Shown piece by piece: positions 17,274 through 26,119 of a stretch of 64,000 nucleotides of DNA (position 1 is the first letter of the stretch; each line of letters opens with the position of its first letter). This DNA is from Anaerorhabdus sp036636695 (GTDB lineage: Bacteria; Bacillota_I; Bacilli_A; Erysipelotrichales; Erysipelotrichaceae): assembly GCF_036636695.1 (NCBI RefSeq), contig NZ_JAVWNW010000004.1; one strand, written 5' to 3'. The position numbers and the translations under genes were made by a program. Under the pieces are notes generated by a model. That model did no database searches, had not been told where the DNA came from, and saw only the letters and a list, made by a program, of their open reading frames with translations.

Positions 17274-19007
17274 CTATTCAAATGTAAATGGCATATGAAT
17301 GAATGAAGTATATCCATCAAAATAGTTGAAGAATTCTTCAGCAAAATGAGGTGTGGTTACAATTGCTTTCTCTTGTTTAATTGCATCATGAACAGAAAGA
17401 TCTTTTGCCATAATTTCAGCAAAGGTTTCTTTTGAAGCAATTATTGTTTCATTACAAACAATGTCAGAATTGTGGTGAATTTCAAGGATTCCTTTTCTTA
17501 TTTCAAGAATAAATGAATCTGTAGTACCATCAATAATACATTTTAGGAAAATATGAATGTTTGAAGATGCAGGACCATTAAGTTTTGGTTTATATGATTC
17601 AAACATGTAGCCAACAGGCAGTTCTACAATAGTCTTTGAAAAAGAAGGGAAACCACCATTTGGACCAGCTTGTGCGGCTATTGCATCAAACGCTCCTTCT
17701 AGTTGTAAAGCACATGTCAAATACCAATTTCGCCATGTTGCGTTTTCTGTTAGATATCCTAATTGACGAACAGCCTTTGCTTTAATTGCTCGAACTTCCA
17801 TATCGTCTTTTTTAATGCGAATAGGGTAGTTTGCAAGTTGTGAGCACCATTGATATTCTTTTCTGTCAAAAGCCTCTTCACATGCTTTTAAAACAACATC
17901 ACGGCCACCCATGAGTTCTACCATCTTAATAGCTTCTTCTTTTGGTGGTATTTTATTTAAACTAGCAGGATTACCATCAAACCAACCTATATATGTATCA
18001 TAAATTGCCCGAACAGCTTGTGTAAATGTACCATAGAATTCACCAATCCTATCTTCATGATATAAGTGTGGTGGTAATTGTTTTAAAGCATCAACAATAT
18101 AATCAGGGGTAAGACCATGATTAACTAAACGTACTGTTTGATCATGGGTATACTGTATCGCATCGCGATAATCAGTAAGTAACTTCATGCAAACATCTTT
18201 GCCTATTACTGGTCGCATGTGTGCACCAGTTAAATATTCTGGTTGATAACTTCTTACTTTATCAAGTCCTTTATACCAAATTACAGCATCTCTACTTTGC
18301 CCACGAACGGTATAAAGATTTGGATAAGCTTCAGCTTGGATTGCATCTGCGAGGTGCATAAGTTTACTATCTTTCAAGAAAACAAGTAAATGATCATCGG
18401 TTTCAGTTGGACAATTAAATATTTCTAAATGAACACCAGCAATTGTCATATCACGAGTTTCACCGTTTTTCATAGTCGTATTTGGAGTAACCATTTGAAT
18501 CGTTCCTTTTTGTAGTTTTGGACCGGCACCTTCATTAATAACCCCTTGTTCACCTTCTGGCAAAACAGAACCATACATCCAAATTGCTCTACCCATTCGA
18601 ATATCTGCAAGTTGGCCATTAGAAGAAGAAACATTTTTCATAAAATTTTCGTGAGCAAGCACAATTACTTCTTTTGAATCAGACTGTTCTTGACTCACAT
18701 AAGCTTTTGTACCTCCCCAATGATCAGGATGAAAATGAGTTATAATTACGGCTTTAACAGGTTTATTAGTAATTTTTCTAAATTCATCACGAATATGAAT
18801 TGAAGATTCAAGTGATTCACCTGGATCTACAATGATAATTCCATCATCACCTTCAATCATAAGTGGATTTTGTAAGCCAAAACCAACAGCTGAATAGACA
18901 TTACCAGCAACTTGGTATATTTTTTGTTCCATTACTTTTGAATGGTCAAGTAACCTTTGATTAATAAAGGGGGATGATGCAGTGGAAAATGCTAGATTTT
19001 TGGTCAT
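17274..19007 (-). CDS. SdsA-type alkylsulfatase, metallo-beta-lactamase fold
   Basis: Alkylsulfatase family enzyme hydrolysing alkyl sulfate esters with two zinc ions. The MBL motif is THFHPDHWGG with His91, His93, Asp95 and His96; TGAHMRPV holds a later ligand. The order is MBL domain (about 30-300), alkylsulfatase dimerisation domain (about 310-440) and a C-terminal SCP2-like lipid-binding domain ending FDGYTSFIHMPFTFE. At 577 aa it is shorter than the Pseudomonas enzyme (about 650), mainly because there is no long signal region; it should be cytosolic. AAAGGAG precedes the ATG. A remnant of a second copy lies at 22984-23079. Confidence 0.85.
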   Translation of the reverse strand: MTKNLAFSTASSPFINQRLLDHSKVMEQKIYQVAGNVYSAVGFGLQNPLMIEGDDGIIIVDPGESLESSIHIRDEFRKITNKPVKAVIITHFHPDHWGGTKAYVSQEQSDSKEVIVLAHENFMKNVSSSNGQLADIRMGRAIWMYGSVLPEGEQGVINEGAGPKLQKGTIQMVTPNTTMKNGETRDMTIAGVHLEIFNCPTETDDHLLVFLKDSKLMHLADAIQAEAYPNLYTVRGQSRDAVIWYKGLDKVRSYQPEYLTGAHMRPVIGKDVCMKLLTDYRDAIQYTHDQTVRLVNHGLTPDYIVDALKQLPPHLYHEDRIGEFYGTFTQAVRAIYDTYIGWFDGNPASLNKIPPKEEAIKMVELMGGRDVVLKACEEAFDRKEYQWCSQLANYPIRIKKDDMEVRAIKAKAVRQLGYLTENATWRNWYLTCALQLEGAFDAIAAQAGPNGGFPSFSKTIVELPVGYMFESYKPKLNGPASSNIHIFLKCIIDGTTDSFILEIRKGILEIHHNSDIVCNETIIASKETFAEIMAKDLSVHDAIKQEKAIVTTPHFAEEFFNYFDGYTSFIHMPFTFE

Positions 19008-19021
19008 ATAAATATCTCCTT

Positions 19022-19081
19022 TAGATTAAATCTATAAATTAATTATAGACACGAATGATTTAGAATGTCTAAAGATATAAT
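19022..19081. promoter_or_regulatory. Divergent regulatory region with palindromes
   Basis: Between the alkylsulfatase and the IS-interrupted MFS3 leader. TAGATTAAATCTA (19022-19034) is palindromic and next to the sulfatase ribosome site. TTAGAAT and ATTCTAA (around 19059-19087) flank a TATAAT (19076-19081) that is a plausible -10 for the original MFS3 transcript. The half-site TTAGAT/ATCTAA also forms the MFS1 operator. Confidence 0.4.
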
Positions 19082-19134
19082 TCTAAATTTTAAGTGATTA
19101 GATACTAATGTCTATCATCTTTATAGAAGGAGAA

Positions 19135-19146
19135 AATGAGAATATG
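19135..19146 (+). repeat. Target-site duplication, left copy
   Basis: AATGAGAATATG, identical to 20791-20802 on the other side of the IS30 element. Confidence 0.8.
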
Positions 19147-19388
19147 GGTAGATTCGTAAAGTAAGTTGGACACTTAAGAAAAAAGAGAGAAAATGAGTAA
19201 AATTAAGAAGAAAACAAGAGAAAGAAGAAGAAAAAAAATAATTATTATTTAAAACAGTGATATAATTTGAATGAAAAGAAGTAAAGAAAAAACACTTAAA
19301 AAAGAGTGGCAGAATACATTGTCATGGTAAATCGAACACTCTGGATGACTATAAAAGAGATGATTTGAGATGGAAAAGTGTGAATAAA

Positions 19389-20691
19389 TTACTTCTTGAA
19401 TAATGAAGAGCTAAGGAGTACTTTGTCTGGGGAGATTTCAGTATATCCTAGCTTTTTTATTATTCTGCGTTGCAGTTTAGATAAAGCTTGAAAAGGTGAT
19501 TTTCCACCAAGAGAATCACGATGAGTAGAATTAATATGATTCATCATCGCATTAATTTGAGATTGAGATAAATTTTCAAAAGAATACCCTTTAGGAACAA
19601 AGAAACGAATGTATTCATGATTACGTTCAATTTTACCTTTTTGTTGAGGGCATTGAGGATCACAATAAAAGACATGAGTTTTGAGTTTCTTTGATTTGGT
19701 AAGTGATTCCATGGCGAGGGGTTTATCAAACTCACTGCCACGATCACATAAAACAACATGAAAAAGATTCATAAATTCAGAGGCAGTACATTTATCTTGA
19801 ATGGCTTTCCAATGATTAACTACACTTTGACAATCATTGCTTTGTCGTTTGAAAGCAAACATGAAGTTAGAATTACGCAATAAGATAGTGAATAAAACAG
19901 GAGTTCCTATTGTACCAATCACAGAATCACATTCTGCAATTAGTGAATAAAACAGGAGTTCCTATTGTACCAATCACAGAATCACATTCTGCAATTGCGG
20001 CATGAGGATTTTCTTTACAATAGGCAAGGAAATCAGGGTAAGTTCTCCCTTTGCGAATGGCTTTAATCGTAGCTTTAGAAGGTAACTTCTCTTTTTTTCT
20101 AGGTTTATAGCGAACCTTACGAACACAATCAATCGCTTTGATAGAAAGGGTATGATTGTCAACATAGCGATACAACGTAGAAAGACTAATTCCTAACTGA
20201 GTGTGATGAAGAATATGAGGAAGAGGTTGATGATTTTGTTTGAGATAAGTTTCTAAAGTGGCGTTAATGAAGTTGAGTCCATCTTGAGAAACAGAGGGAC
20301 CTAAGCGAGAAGTATGTAAGATGTCTTCATAACGGAGTTGAGCCTTTTTAGGATCGTAAAGAAGTTTACTTTTGTGACAAGCGGTGTAATGAGAACAGCC
20401 CAAACAAATCCAAGGGGCCTTTAATAAACGAGGACAAGGTTCAAGTCGATAAAGCTTACAGGTTTGACTGCAACCGCGTTTAATACTTGAACAAGTACGA
20501 GCATGCGTACATAAGGTATCATTATCGTTGAAGACACGTTTACGATAACGATTGATTTTTAATTCGCGAGAAATAGAAGAAGGTGATTTACCTAAAATCG
20601 TTCCAATCTTACGCATACTATAATTTTTAGAAACAAAAGATAACAGTTGAAGACGATCATCGTAGGTTAAATGTTTATTTGTGCCAGTCAT
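19389..20691 (-). pseudogene. IS30-family transposase, frameshifted
   Basis: The N-terminal part (20691 down to about 19943) has the IS30 HTH segment (SMRKIGTILGKSPSSISRE), cysteine pairs and the first DDE Asp (AECDSVIGT). The C-terminal part has the other two: CDRGSEFD and GKIERNHEYIRFF. A 55-bp tandem duplication between them (55 is not divisible by 3) throws the frame off, so no full transposase is made. GGAGGT precedes the ATG at 20691. Removing one repeat unit would restore a protein of about 415 aa. Confidence 0.85.
19887..19996 (+). repeat. 55-bp perfect tandem duplication inside transposase
   Basis: Positions 19887-19941 and 19942-19996 are identical, each starting AGTGAATAAAACAGG and ending CTGCAATT. 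The unit is 55 bp, so it causes a +1 shift in the transposase frame. Confidence 0.95.
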
Positions 20692-20790
20692 AAAATGACC
20701 TCCTTTCAAGACCCTCACAAATCATCTCTTATTTCTATTATATTTCATTCATGACTTCTTTCGCTGTCCAATTTAACTTGATAATCTACT

Positions 20791-20802
20791 AATGAGAATA
20801 TG
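20791..20802 (+). repeat. Target-site duplication, right copy
   Basis: AATGAGAATATG, identical to 19135-19146. It contains the start codon of the MFS3 leader peptide. Confidence 0.8.
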
Positions 20803-20863
20803 TTCATTGCATATTCATGATGTTAGGTGTAGATTTATGAGAGGCGATTATACCGCTTTGTAA
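20792..20863 (+). promoter_or_regulatory. Putative leader peptide and attenuator of MFS3
   Basis: A 23-codon frame from ATG 20792 to TAA 20861 ends directly before the MFS3 ribosome site AAAAGGAG. It encodes VRCRFMRG with an Arg-Cys-Arg at codons 12-14 (20825-20833). Arg/Lys-X-Arg/Lys motifs are where macrolides stall ribosomes in known resistance leaders. These codons overlap TGTAGA (20828-20833), which can pair with TCTACA (20873-20878) at the MFS3 start; GAGGCG/CGCTTT form an inner hairpin. Before the IS inserted, the ATG had AAGGAGAAA upstream; that site is now left of the element. Confidence 0.5.
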
Positions 20864-20877
20864 AAGGAGTCTTCTAC

Positions 20878-22125
20878 ATGAAGAATAGTGGATATCGAGA
20901 GTTTACAAAAAATAAAAACTTTCTATTGTACCTAACTGCAAATATTATTAATCGATTTGGTGATTCATTAGACAGTATTGCATTTACCTGGATTATCTAT
21001 ACAATTACGGGAAGTGCTTTTTGGTCAGCACTAATTTTTGGAGTGAATCGTTTACCTACAATACTACTTCAGCCATTTCTTGGAGTCTTGGTTGATAAAT
21101 TAAATAAGAAAAAAATATTAATTATATCTGATGTTATTCGTGGAATTTGTGTATCAATTATAGCGGTAGGTATATTTCAAGGTTGGTTAAATGAATATCA
21201 CTTATTATTATCCACCATTTTTATATCAACAGCGGAAGCTTTTAGAATGCCTGCAGCTGCATCCATGCTACCTAGTTTATTAGAGAAAGATAAGTATGAA
21301 TCAGGAGTATCTTTAAACAATGGATTAATGCGTACTATTGAATTCAGTGGACTTGCAAGTGCAGGAGTTATTATTGGTTTATTTGGTATTTTAGGTGCGG
21401 TACTTATTGATGTAGTTACATTTTTTGTTTGTGCTCTACTCATGTCCTTTGTGAAAGTTAGAAATGTTACACTAACGGATGAAGAATTAAATGGAAACTA
21501 TATTCAAAGGCTTAAAGATGGCTTTTCACTTATTAAAGGAAATAAGTTAATTGTGTATTTATTAATTCTAGCAACCTTCATGAATGGTATTTACGCACCA
21601 CTTAATGCATTGGAAGCTCCACTCGTTAAAGAAATATTACATTCAGGAGAAATCATGTTATCTGTTATTGGATTAAGTTTGACTTTAGGTGGGGTCTTAG
21701 GATCATTTTTATATCCAAAAATTAGAAATAAGATTAGTGAATTTCACTTAATCAAACTAGGAGCTTTTGCACTAATAATCATGTACTTGGGACCTTTGAT
21801 TTTAGGAAGGATAATTACGAATGATAAAATAATGTACATTGCAGTTTTGATTTTGGGAAGTTTTTGTGGAGGCTGTGTGGCTTTGCTTTATACCTATGTA
21901 GGAGTTTTGACAATTCAAAGTGTTAAACCTGAATATTTAGGACGTGTAAACTCCATTATTTATGCTTTATCGTCAGCATCTATTCCATTAGCTTCATTTT
22001 TAGTTAGCGGTGCAGTAACGATGATGAGTACAGAGATGGTATTGATGGGTTGTGCCAGTGTAAGTATTCTCTTCTTTTTTACCGCGTGTAGTAAGAAAAT
22101 ATATAACTACATGGTGAAGTCGTAA
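20878..22125 (+). CDS. MFS efflux transporter, paralogue 3
   Basis: Third copy of the exporter, 415 aa and twelve membrane helices, sharing RFGDSLDSIAFTWIIYTITG with copy 2 and the KPEYLGRVNSI segment near helix 11. It diverges most in the second half. AAAAGGAG is well placed before the ATG. Its original promoter and leader start region are separated from it by the IS30 element, so present expression is uncertain. The 249-aa unknown gene follows 46 bp later and may be co-transcribed. Confidence 0.85.
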   Translation: MKNSGYREFTKNKNFLLYLTANIINRFGDSLDSIAFTWIIYTITGSAFWSALIFGVNRLPTILLQPFLGVLVDKLNKKKILIISDVIRGICVSIIAVGIFQGWLNEYHLLLSTIFISTAEAFRMPAAASMLPSLLEKDKYESGVSLNNGLMRTIEFSGLASAGVIIGLFGILGAVLIDVVTFFVCALLMSFVKVRNVTLTDEELNGNYIQRLKDGFSLIKGNKLIVYLLILATFMNGIYAPLNALEAPLVKEILHSGEIMLSVIGLSLTLGGVLGSFLYPKIRNKISEFHLIKLGAFALIIMYLGPLILGRIITNDKIMYIAVLILGSFCGGCVALLYTYVGVLTIQSVKPEYLGRVNSIIYALSSASIPLASFLVSGAVTMMSTEMVLMGCASVSILFFFTACSKKIYNYMVKS

Positions 22126-22171
22126 AAATAGTTCAATCATTGTATAATGATAAAAAGAGGAGAAATAAACG

Positions 22172-22921
22172 ATGATAAAGTATGGTTATTCAAAACGAAG
22201 CTTAGATAGTGTTGATTTGCATATTTACAAATTATTAAAATCGCAAGTATCATTAAAACAAGTAATTAATGAACCACATTTCTCATGCAAATCCATAAAA
22301 GAAGTTTTCCCAAAGAGTGTGAAGTTAACAAAAAGCTATGGTCATGATCGTCCACTACCAAGCTATCTTGTTGTTTATCATCGTATAACTATGAAACCAA
22401 TCTTTATCACAAATTATTGTTATTTCATTGATGGTGCATGGAACCGTAATTATGGTGAAATTCAAGGACGGTGTCAAGGTGAATATTTAGATAATCGACC
22501 TGATCAAATCCAATGGGTTAGTGGTGTACTTACAAAGGACTTTCATTTAAAACATGGTTATTTTGCATCATGGGATTATGAGGGAACTGATGTTTTGTTA
22601 GGATATAGCCCTGCATTAGTGACAATTCATGAAAGTGTTCTTTTGAATTTTGAATCAGTCACTAATGATAAATTTTCATCAATTAAGGAAGAACGTCCAC
22701 TGATTAGTACTGCATGTGGGTTAATTAAAGTTACACATAAAAATACGCAAACGTGTATCATGGAAGATAATGAATCAATTAGTATTATGGTTGTAGATGG
22801 ATCATTAACACCCCAAGTAATTTCGACATGGGCATATGGAGAAGGTATTTTTGAATTAGCGTTTGGTGATAGTGGTGGTAGCTCCTATGCATATTATTAC
22901 CCAGAAAATGATGTACAGTAA
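22172..22921 (+). CDS. Conserved-looking protein of unknown function
   Basis: A 249-aa soluble protein without signal peptide or membrane segments. I recognise no domain. It is rich in aromatic residues (IDGAWNRNYGEI, YFASWDYEGTD, GGSSYAYYYPEND), with Cys residues at scattered places. AGAGGAG lies well before the ATG, codon use resembles the neighbours, and a terminator follows, so it is a real gene. Its position after MFS3 and before an alkylsulfatase remnant suggests it belongs to the efflux block. Confidence 0.6.
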   Translation: MIKYGYSKRSLDSVDLHIYKLLKSQVSLKQVINEPHFSCKSIKEVFPKSVKLTKSYGHDRPLPSYLVVYHRITMKPIFITNYCYFIDGAWNRNYGEIQGRCQGEYLDNRPDQIQWVSGVLTKDFHLKHGYFASWDYEGTDVLLGYSPALVTIHESVLLNFESVTNDKFSSIKEERPLISTACGLIKVTHKNTQTCIMEDNESISIMVVDGSLTPQVISTWAYGEGIFELAFGDSGGSSYAYYYPENDVQ

Positions 22922-22931
22922 ATTTGTTATG

Positions 22932-22973
22932 AACCCCGTTATTAGAATGAAAGTCTGAAAGGCGGGGTTTTTA
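22932..22973 (+). terminator. Terminator after the 249-aa gene
   Basis: AACCCCG (22932-22938) pairs with CGGGGTT (22963-22969) and is followed by TTTT. Confidence 0.7.
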
Positions 22974-22983
22974 TATGTTTTAT

Positions 22984-23079
22984 TTACTCAATTGTAAATG
23001 GCATATGAATAAATGATGTATAGCCATCAAAATAAGCAAAGAATTCTTCAACATAATGTAGTGTAATGTTTTTTGCCAT
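22984..23079 (-). pseudogene. 3' remnant of a second alkylsulfatase gene
   Basis: The minus strand encodes EEFFAYFDGYTSFIHMPFTIE then stop, almost identical to the last residues of the alkylsulfatase at 17274 (EEFFNYFDGYTSFIHMPFTFE). Upstream only MAKN remains before the similarity ends, with about 16 codons lost in between. A 31-codon frame with an ATG survives but is unlikely to be functional. Confidence 0.8.
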
Positions 23080-23131
23080 TGTTGTTTTCTATAAATTTTT
23101 ATTTTTTATTCTCTTGCTAGTTTGGATATAT

Positions 23132-23174
23132 TAAAATGCACCTCCATCTTTGGTTGTCCAAATTAGGAGGTGCA
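23132..23174 (-). terminator. Probable adhE terminator
   Basis: On the minus strand GTGCACCTCC and GGAGGTGCA pair across a 20-nt loop and run into TTTTAAT, about 70 bp after the adhE stop. Confidence 0.5.
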
Positions 23175-23245
23175 CTTCAAATTGATAATATCTTTCTTGT
23201 TTTATGTACTATAACTTATTTATTTTATAGCTGTAACCTTGTTTT

Positions 23246-25927
23246 CTAGAATCCTTTATAAGCTTGACGCATGATTTCTTTAATATCTTCAACTAATGGA
23301 ACACGTGGGTTAGCAGGTGAACATTGGTCTTCGAATGCTAGATAAGCAAGTTTTTCAAGATTAGCATCAAATGCTTTTTCATCAATACCTTGATCCTTGA
23401 ATGACATTTGAATACCACAGTCTTTACCTAAATTACCACAAGCATTTGCATAAGCTTCAACACCTTCAGCTGTAGTCTTGAATTTTAATCCAAGAAGTCT
23501 AGCAAGTTCAGCGTATTTTTCATCAGCTTTGTAGTAATTATATTTAGGCCAAATACCAGGTTTTTCTGGTTTAGTACCATTGTAACGAATTACATGTGGC
23601 ATTAAGATTGCGTTTGCACGACCATGAGGAACATGGAATTCAGCACCAATCTTATGTGCAATTGAGTGATTAACACCAAGGAATGCATTTGCGAATGCCA
23701 TACCGGCAATTGTACCAGCATTATGCATTTTTTCACGAGCTTCTGGGTCATTTTTACCATTTGCAACAGCTCTTGGTAAATATTCAAATACCATTTTAAT
23801 AGCTTGTAATGCAAGACCATCTGTAAAGTCATTAGCAAGTGTACTTACATAAGCTTCAGTTGCATGTGTTAATACGTCCATACCAGTATCTGCAGTGATA
23901 ACAGCTGGTAATGACATTGTTAATGCTGGATCGACAATAGCTACTGTTGGAGTTAATGAGTAGTCAGCTAATGGATATTTCTTTCCTTCTTCACGGTCTG
24001 TAATAACAGCGAATGGAGTAACTTCAGAACCTGTTCCAGAAGTTGTAGGAATACATACTAATTTAGACTTCTTACCTAATTCTGGATAACGGAATGCACG
24101 TTTACGGATATCCATGAATTTTTGTTTTAAATCATCAAAGTTTACATCTGGTTGTTCATAGAATAACCACATACCCTTAGCAGCATCCATACTTGATCCA
24201 CCACCAATAGCAATGATTGTATCTGGTTTAAATGCTTCCATTAAACTTAAACCTTTTTTAACTGTTTGAATACTTGGATCTGGTTCAACATCACAGAACA
24301 ATTGAACTTGAACTTTATTACGTCTACCTTCTAGTTGATCTGTTACACGAGTAACATATCCTAAATCAACCATTGAACGGTCAGTAACGATGAATACTCT
24401 TTCAACATCACGCATAGAGTGTAGATATTCGATTGAATCTCTTTCAAAGTAAATTTTAGATGGTACTTTAAACCATTGCATATTATTTCTCCTTTTACCA
24501 ATTTTCTTGATATTCAACAAGTTGATAGCACTAACGTTATCTGATACTGAGTTATGACCATATGATCCACATCCTAAAGTTAGTGAAGGGATAAATGAGT
24601 TATAAACATTACCAATACCACCGAAAGTACTTGGAGAGTTCCAAATAATACGACATGCTTTAATTCTTTCACCAAAGCGTTTTGCAAGGTCAGAATTCAT
24701 TGTATGAATAGCAGCACTATGTCCAATACCATTGAACATTACCATTGCTTCAGATTTATCAAGACCATCTTCTACAGAAGTAGATTTTAAGAATGCTAAT
24801 ACTGGAGAAAGTTTTTCTCTTGTCATTGGTTCATTTGGACCAACTTCTTTACATTCAACACCGATGATACTTGTTTTAGGATCAATAGTGAAACCTGCTT
24901 GTTCAGCAATCCATGCAGCAGGACGTCCTACAACAACTGGATTCAATTTTGCAGAAGCAACATCTTTAGAATATGCTGTTACACCGAACATGAATTTTTC
25001 TAATAATTCTTTTTCTTTTTTATTTGCGAAGTGAACATTGTAGCCTTTGAATAATTCAATTGCATCATCGTAAACTTCTTTATCAATAATAGCAGCTTGT
25101 TCAGAAGCACAAATCATACCATTATCGAATGCTTTAGATAAACAAATATCATTAACAGCTTGTCTTAAATCAGCTGTTGTTTCAATATAAGCAGGAACGT
25201 TACCAGCACCAACACCTAATGCCGGTTTACCACAAGAGTAAGCTGCCTTAACCATGGCATTTCCACCTGTAGCAAGAATTGTAGCTACATCTGGATGATT
25301 CATTAATGCATTTGTTGCTTCCATACTTGGATATTCAATCCATTGAATACAATCTTCAGGAGCTCCAGCGGCAATGGCAGCATCATAAATTACTTTAGCT
25401 GTTGCAGCAGAACAATTTTGTGCATTTGGATGGAATCCAAAGATAATAGGATTTCTTGTTTTTAATGAAATAAGTGATTTGAAGATTGTTGTTGAAGTAG
25501 GGTTAGTTACTGGAGTAACACCTGCTACAACACCAACTGGTTCAGCGATGTAAGTTAAACCTTGAACTTCATCTTCAGAAATAACACCTACAGTTTTAAG
25601 GTGACGCATATGATTTACTACATATTCACAAGCGAATAAGTTTTTTGTTGCTTTATCTTCGAAGACACCACGTTTTGTTTCTTCAATGGCTAATTTTGCT
25701 AAATCACCATGTTTATCTAATGCGGCAACAGAACATTTCGCTACGATATAGTCAATTTTTTCTTGATCGTAATTTGCATATTTGTCTAAAGCGACTAATG
25801 CTTTTGCTACTTTTTCATTTACTTCAGGGACGTTTGTTTTACCAACTGTTTCTTGTACTGGAGCAGCTTTCTTAACTTCAGTTACTTTTGGTGCAGTTGC
25901 TTTCTTTGTAGTTTTTTTAACAGCCAT
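23246..25927 (-). CDS. adhE: Bifunctional aldehyde-alcohol dehydrogenase AdhE
   Basis: Fermentation enzyme reducing acetyl-CoA to acetaldehyde and on to ethanol with two NADH, working as spirosome filaments. The N-terminal aldehyde dehydrogenase domain has catalytic Cys273 in GMICASEQ. A linker leads to the iron-dependent alcohol dehydrogenase domain (GGGSSMDAAKG, then iron ligands in HSIAHKIGAEFHVPHGRANAI). At 893 aa it is slightly longer than usual (860-870) because of a Lys/Ala/Thr-rich N-terminal tail of about 35 residues (MAVKKTTKKATAPKV...). AGGAGG precedes the ATG. A Rex-like box in the 5' region fits control by NADH/NAD ratio. Confidence 0.93.
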   Translation of the reverse strand: MAVKKTTKKATAPKVTEVKKAAPVQETVGKTNVPEVNEKVAKALVALDKYANYDQEKIDYIVAKCSVAALDKHGDLAKLAIEETKRGVFEDKATKNLFACEYVVNHMRHLKTVGVISEDEVQGLTYIAEPVGVVAGVTPVTNPTSTTIFKSLISLKTRNPIIFGFHPNAQNCSAATAKVIYDAAIAAGAPEDCIQWIEYPSMEATNALMNHPDVATILATGGNAMVKAAYSCGKPALGVGAGNVPAYIETTADLRQAVNDICLSKAFDNGMICASEQAAIIDKEVYDDAIELFKGYNVHFANKKEKELLEKFMFGVTAYSKDVASAKLNPVVVGRPAAWIAEQAGFTIDPKTSIIGVECKEVGPNEPMTREKLSPVLAFLKSTSVEDGLDKSEAMVMFNGIGHSAAIHTMNSDLAKRFGERIKACRIIWNSPSTFGGIGNVYNSFIPSLTLGCGSYGHNSVSDNVSAINLLNIKKIGKRRNNMQWFKVPSKIYFERDSIEYLHSMRDVERVFIVTDRSMVDLGYVTRVTDQLEGRRNKVQVQLFCDVEPDPSIQTVKKGLSLMEAFKPDTIIAIGGGSSMDAAKGMWLFYEQPDVNFDDLKQKFMDIRKRAFRYPELGKKSKLVCIPTTSGTGSEVTPFAVITDREEGKKYPLADYSLTPTVAIVDPALTMSLPAVITADTGMDVLTHATEAYVSTLANDFTDGLALQAIKMVFEYLPRAVANGKNDPEAREKMHNAGTIAGMAFANAFLGVNHSIAHKIGAEFHVPHGRANAILMPHVIRYNGTKPEKPGIWPKYNYYKADEKYAELARLLGLKFKTTAEGVEAYANACGNLGKDCGIQMSFKDQGIDEKAFDANLEKLAYLAFEDQCSPANPRVPLVEDIKEIMRQAYKGF

Positions 25928-25939
25928 AATTTCCTCCTA

Positions 25940-25957
25940 TTGTGAAAGTATTCACTT
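25940..25957 (-). promoter_or_regulatory. Rex-like operator of adhE
   Basis: TTGTGAAAGTATTCACTT fits the Rex consensus TTGTGA-N6-TCACAA except for the last two bases. It lies between the -10 box and the ribosome site, where a repressor would block transcription at high NAD+. Confidence 0.65.
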
Positions 25958-25969
25958 ACTACCGAATGA

Positions 25970-25998
25970 AGTATAGCACTAGGAAAAAGCTGTGTAAA
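25970..25998 (-). promoter_or_regulatory. adhE promoter
   Basis: On the minus strand TTTACA (25993-25998) and TATACT (25970-25975) are 17 nt apart. Confidence 0.7.
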
Positions 25999-26119
25999 CA
26001 ACTAAAGTTAAAAAAATCACAAGTAACCGTTTTCATTTTTAAAAAGTTTTTTTGATACCGTTTACATAATGAAAATACAATAAAAAAGACTGCGAGTAAG
26101 CAGTCCAATTTGGTTGTGA

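Larger units (their letters stand above)
19147..20790 (-). mobile_element. IS30-family insertion sequence, 1644 bp
   Basis: The ends are imperfect inverted repeats: the left end reads GTAGATT...GTTGGACA and the right end, reversed, GTAGATT...ATTGGACA. A 12-bp direct repeat (AATGAGAATATG) flanks them, which fixes the borders. It holds one transposase gene, on the minus strand, broken by a tandem duplication. Most IS30 elements make 2-4 bp duplications; 12 bp is long, although some mycoplasma relatives (IS1630) make long ones. It sits inside the leader of MFS3. Confidence 0.8.

Noticed and set aside
20828..20878. preQ1-I riboswitch ahead of MFS3
   Set aside because: GAGG and an A-rich tail recall it, but the C-rich loop and pseudoknot core are missing, and the frame with RCR explains the sequence better.
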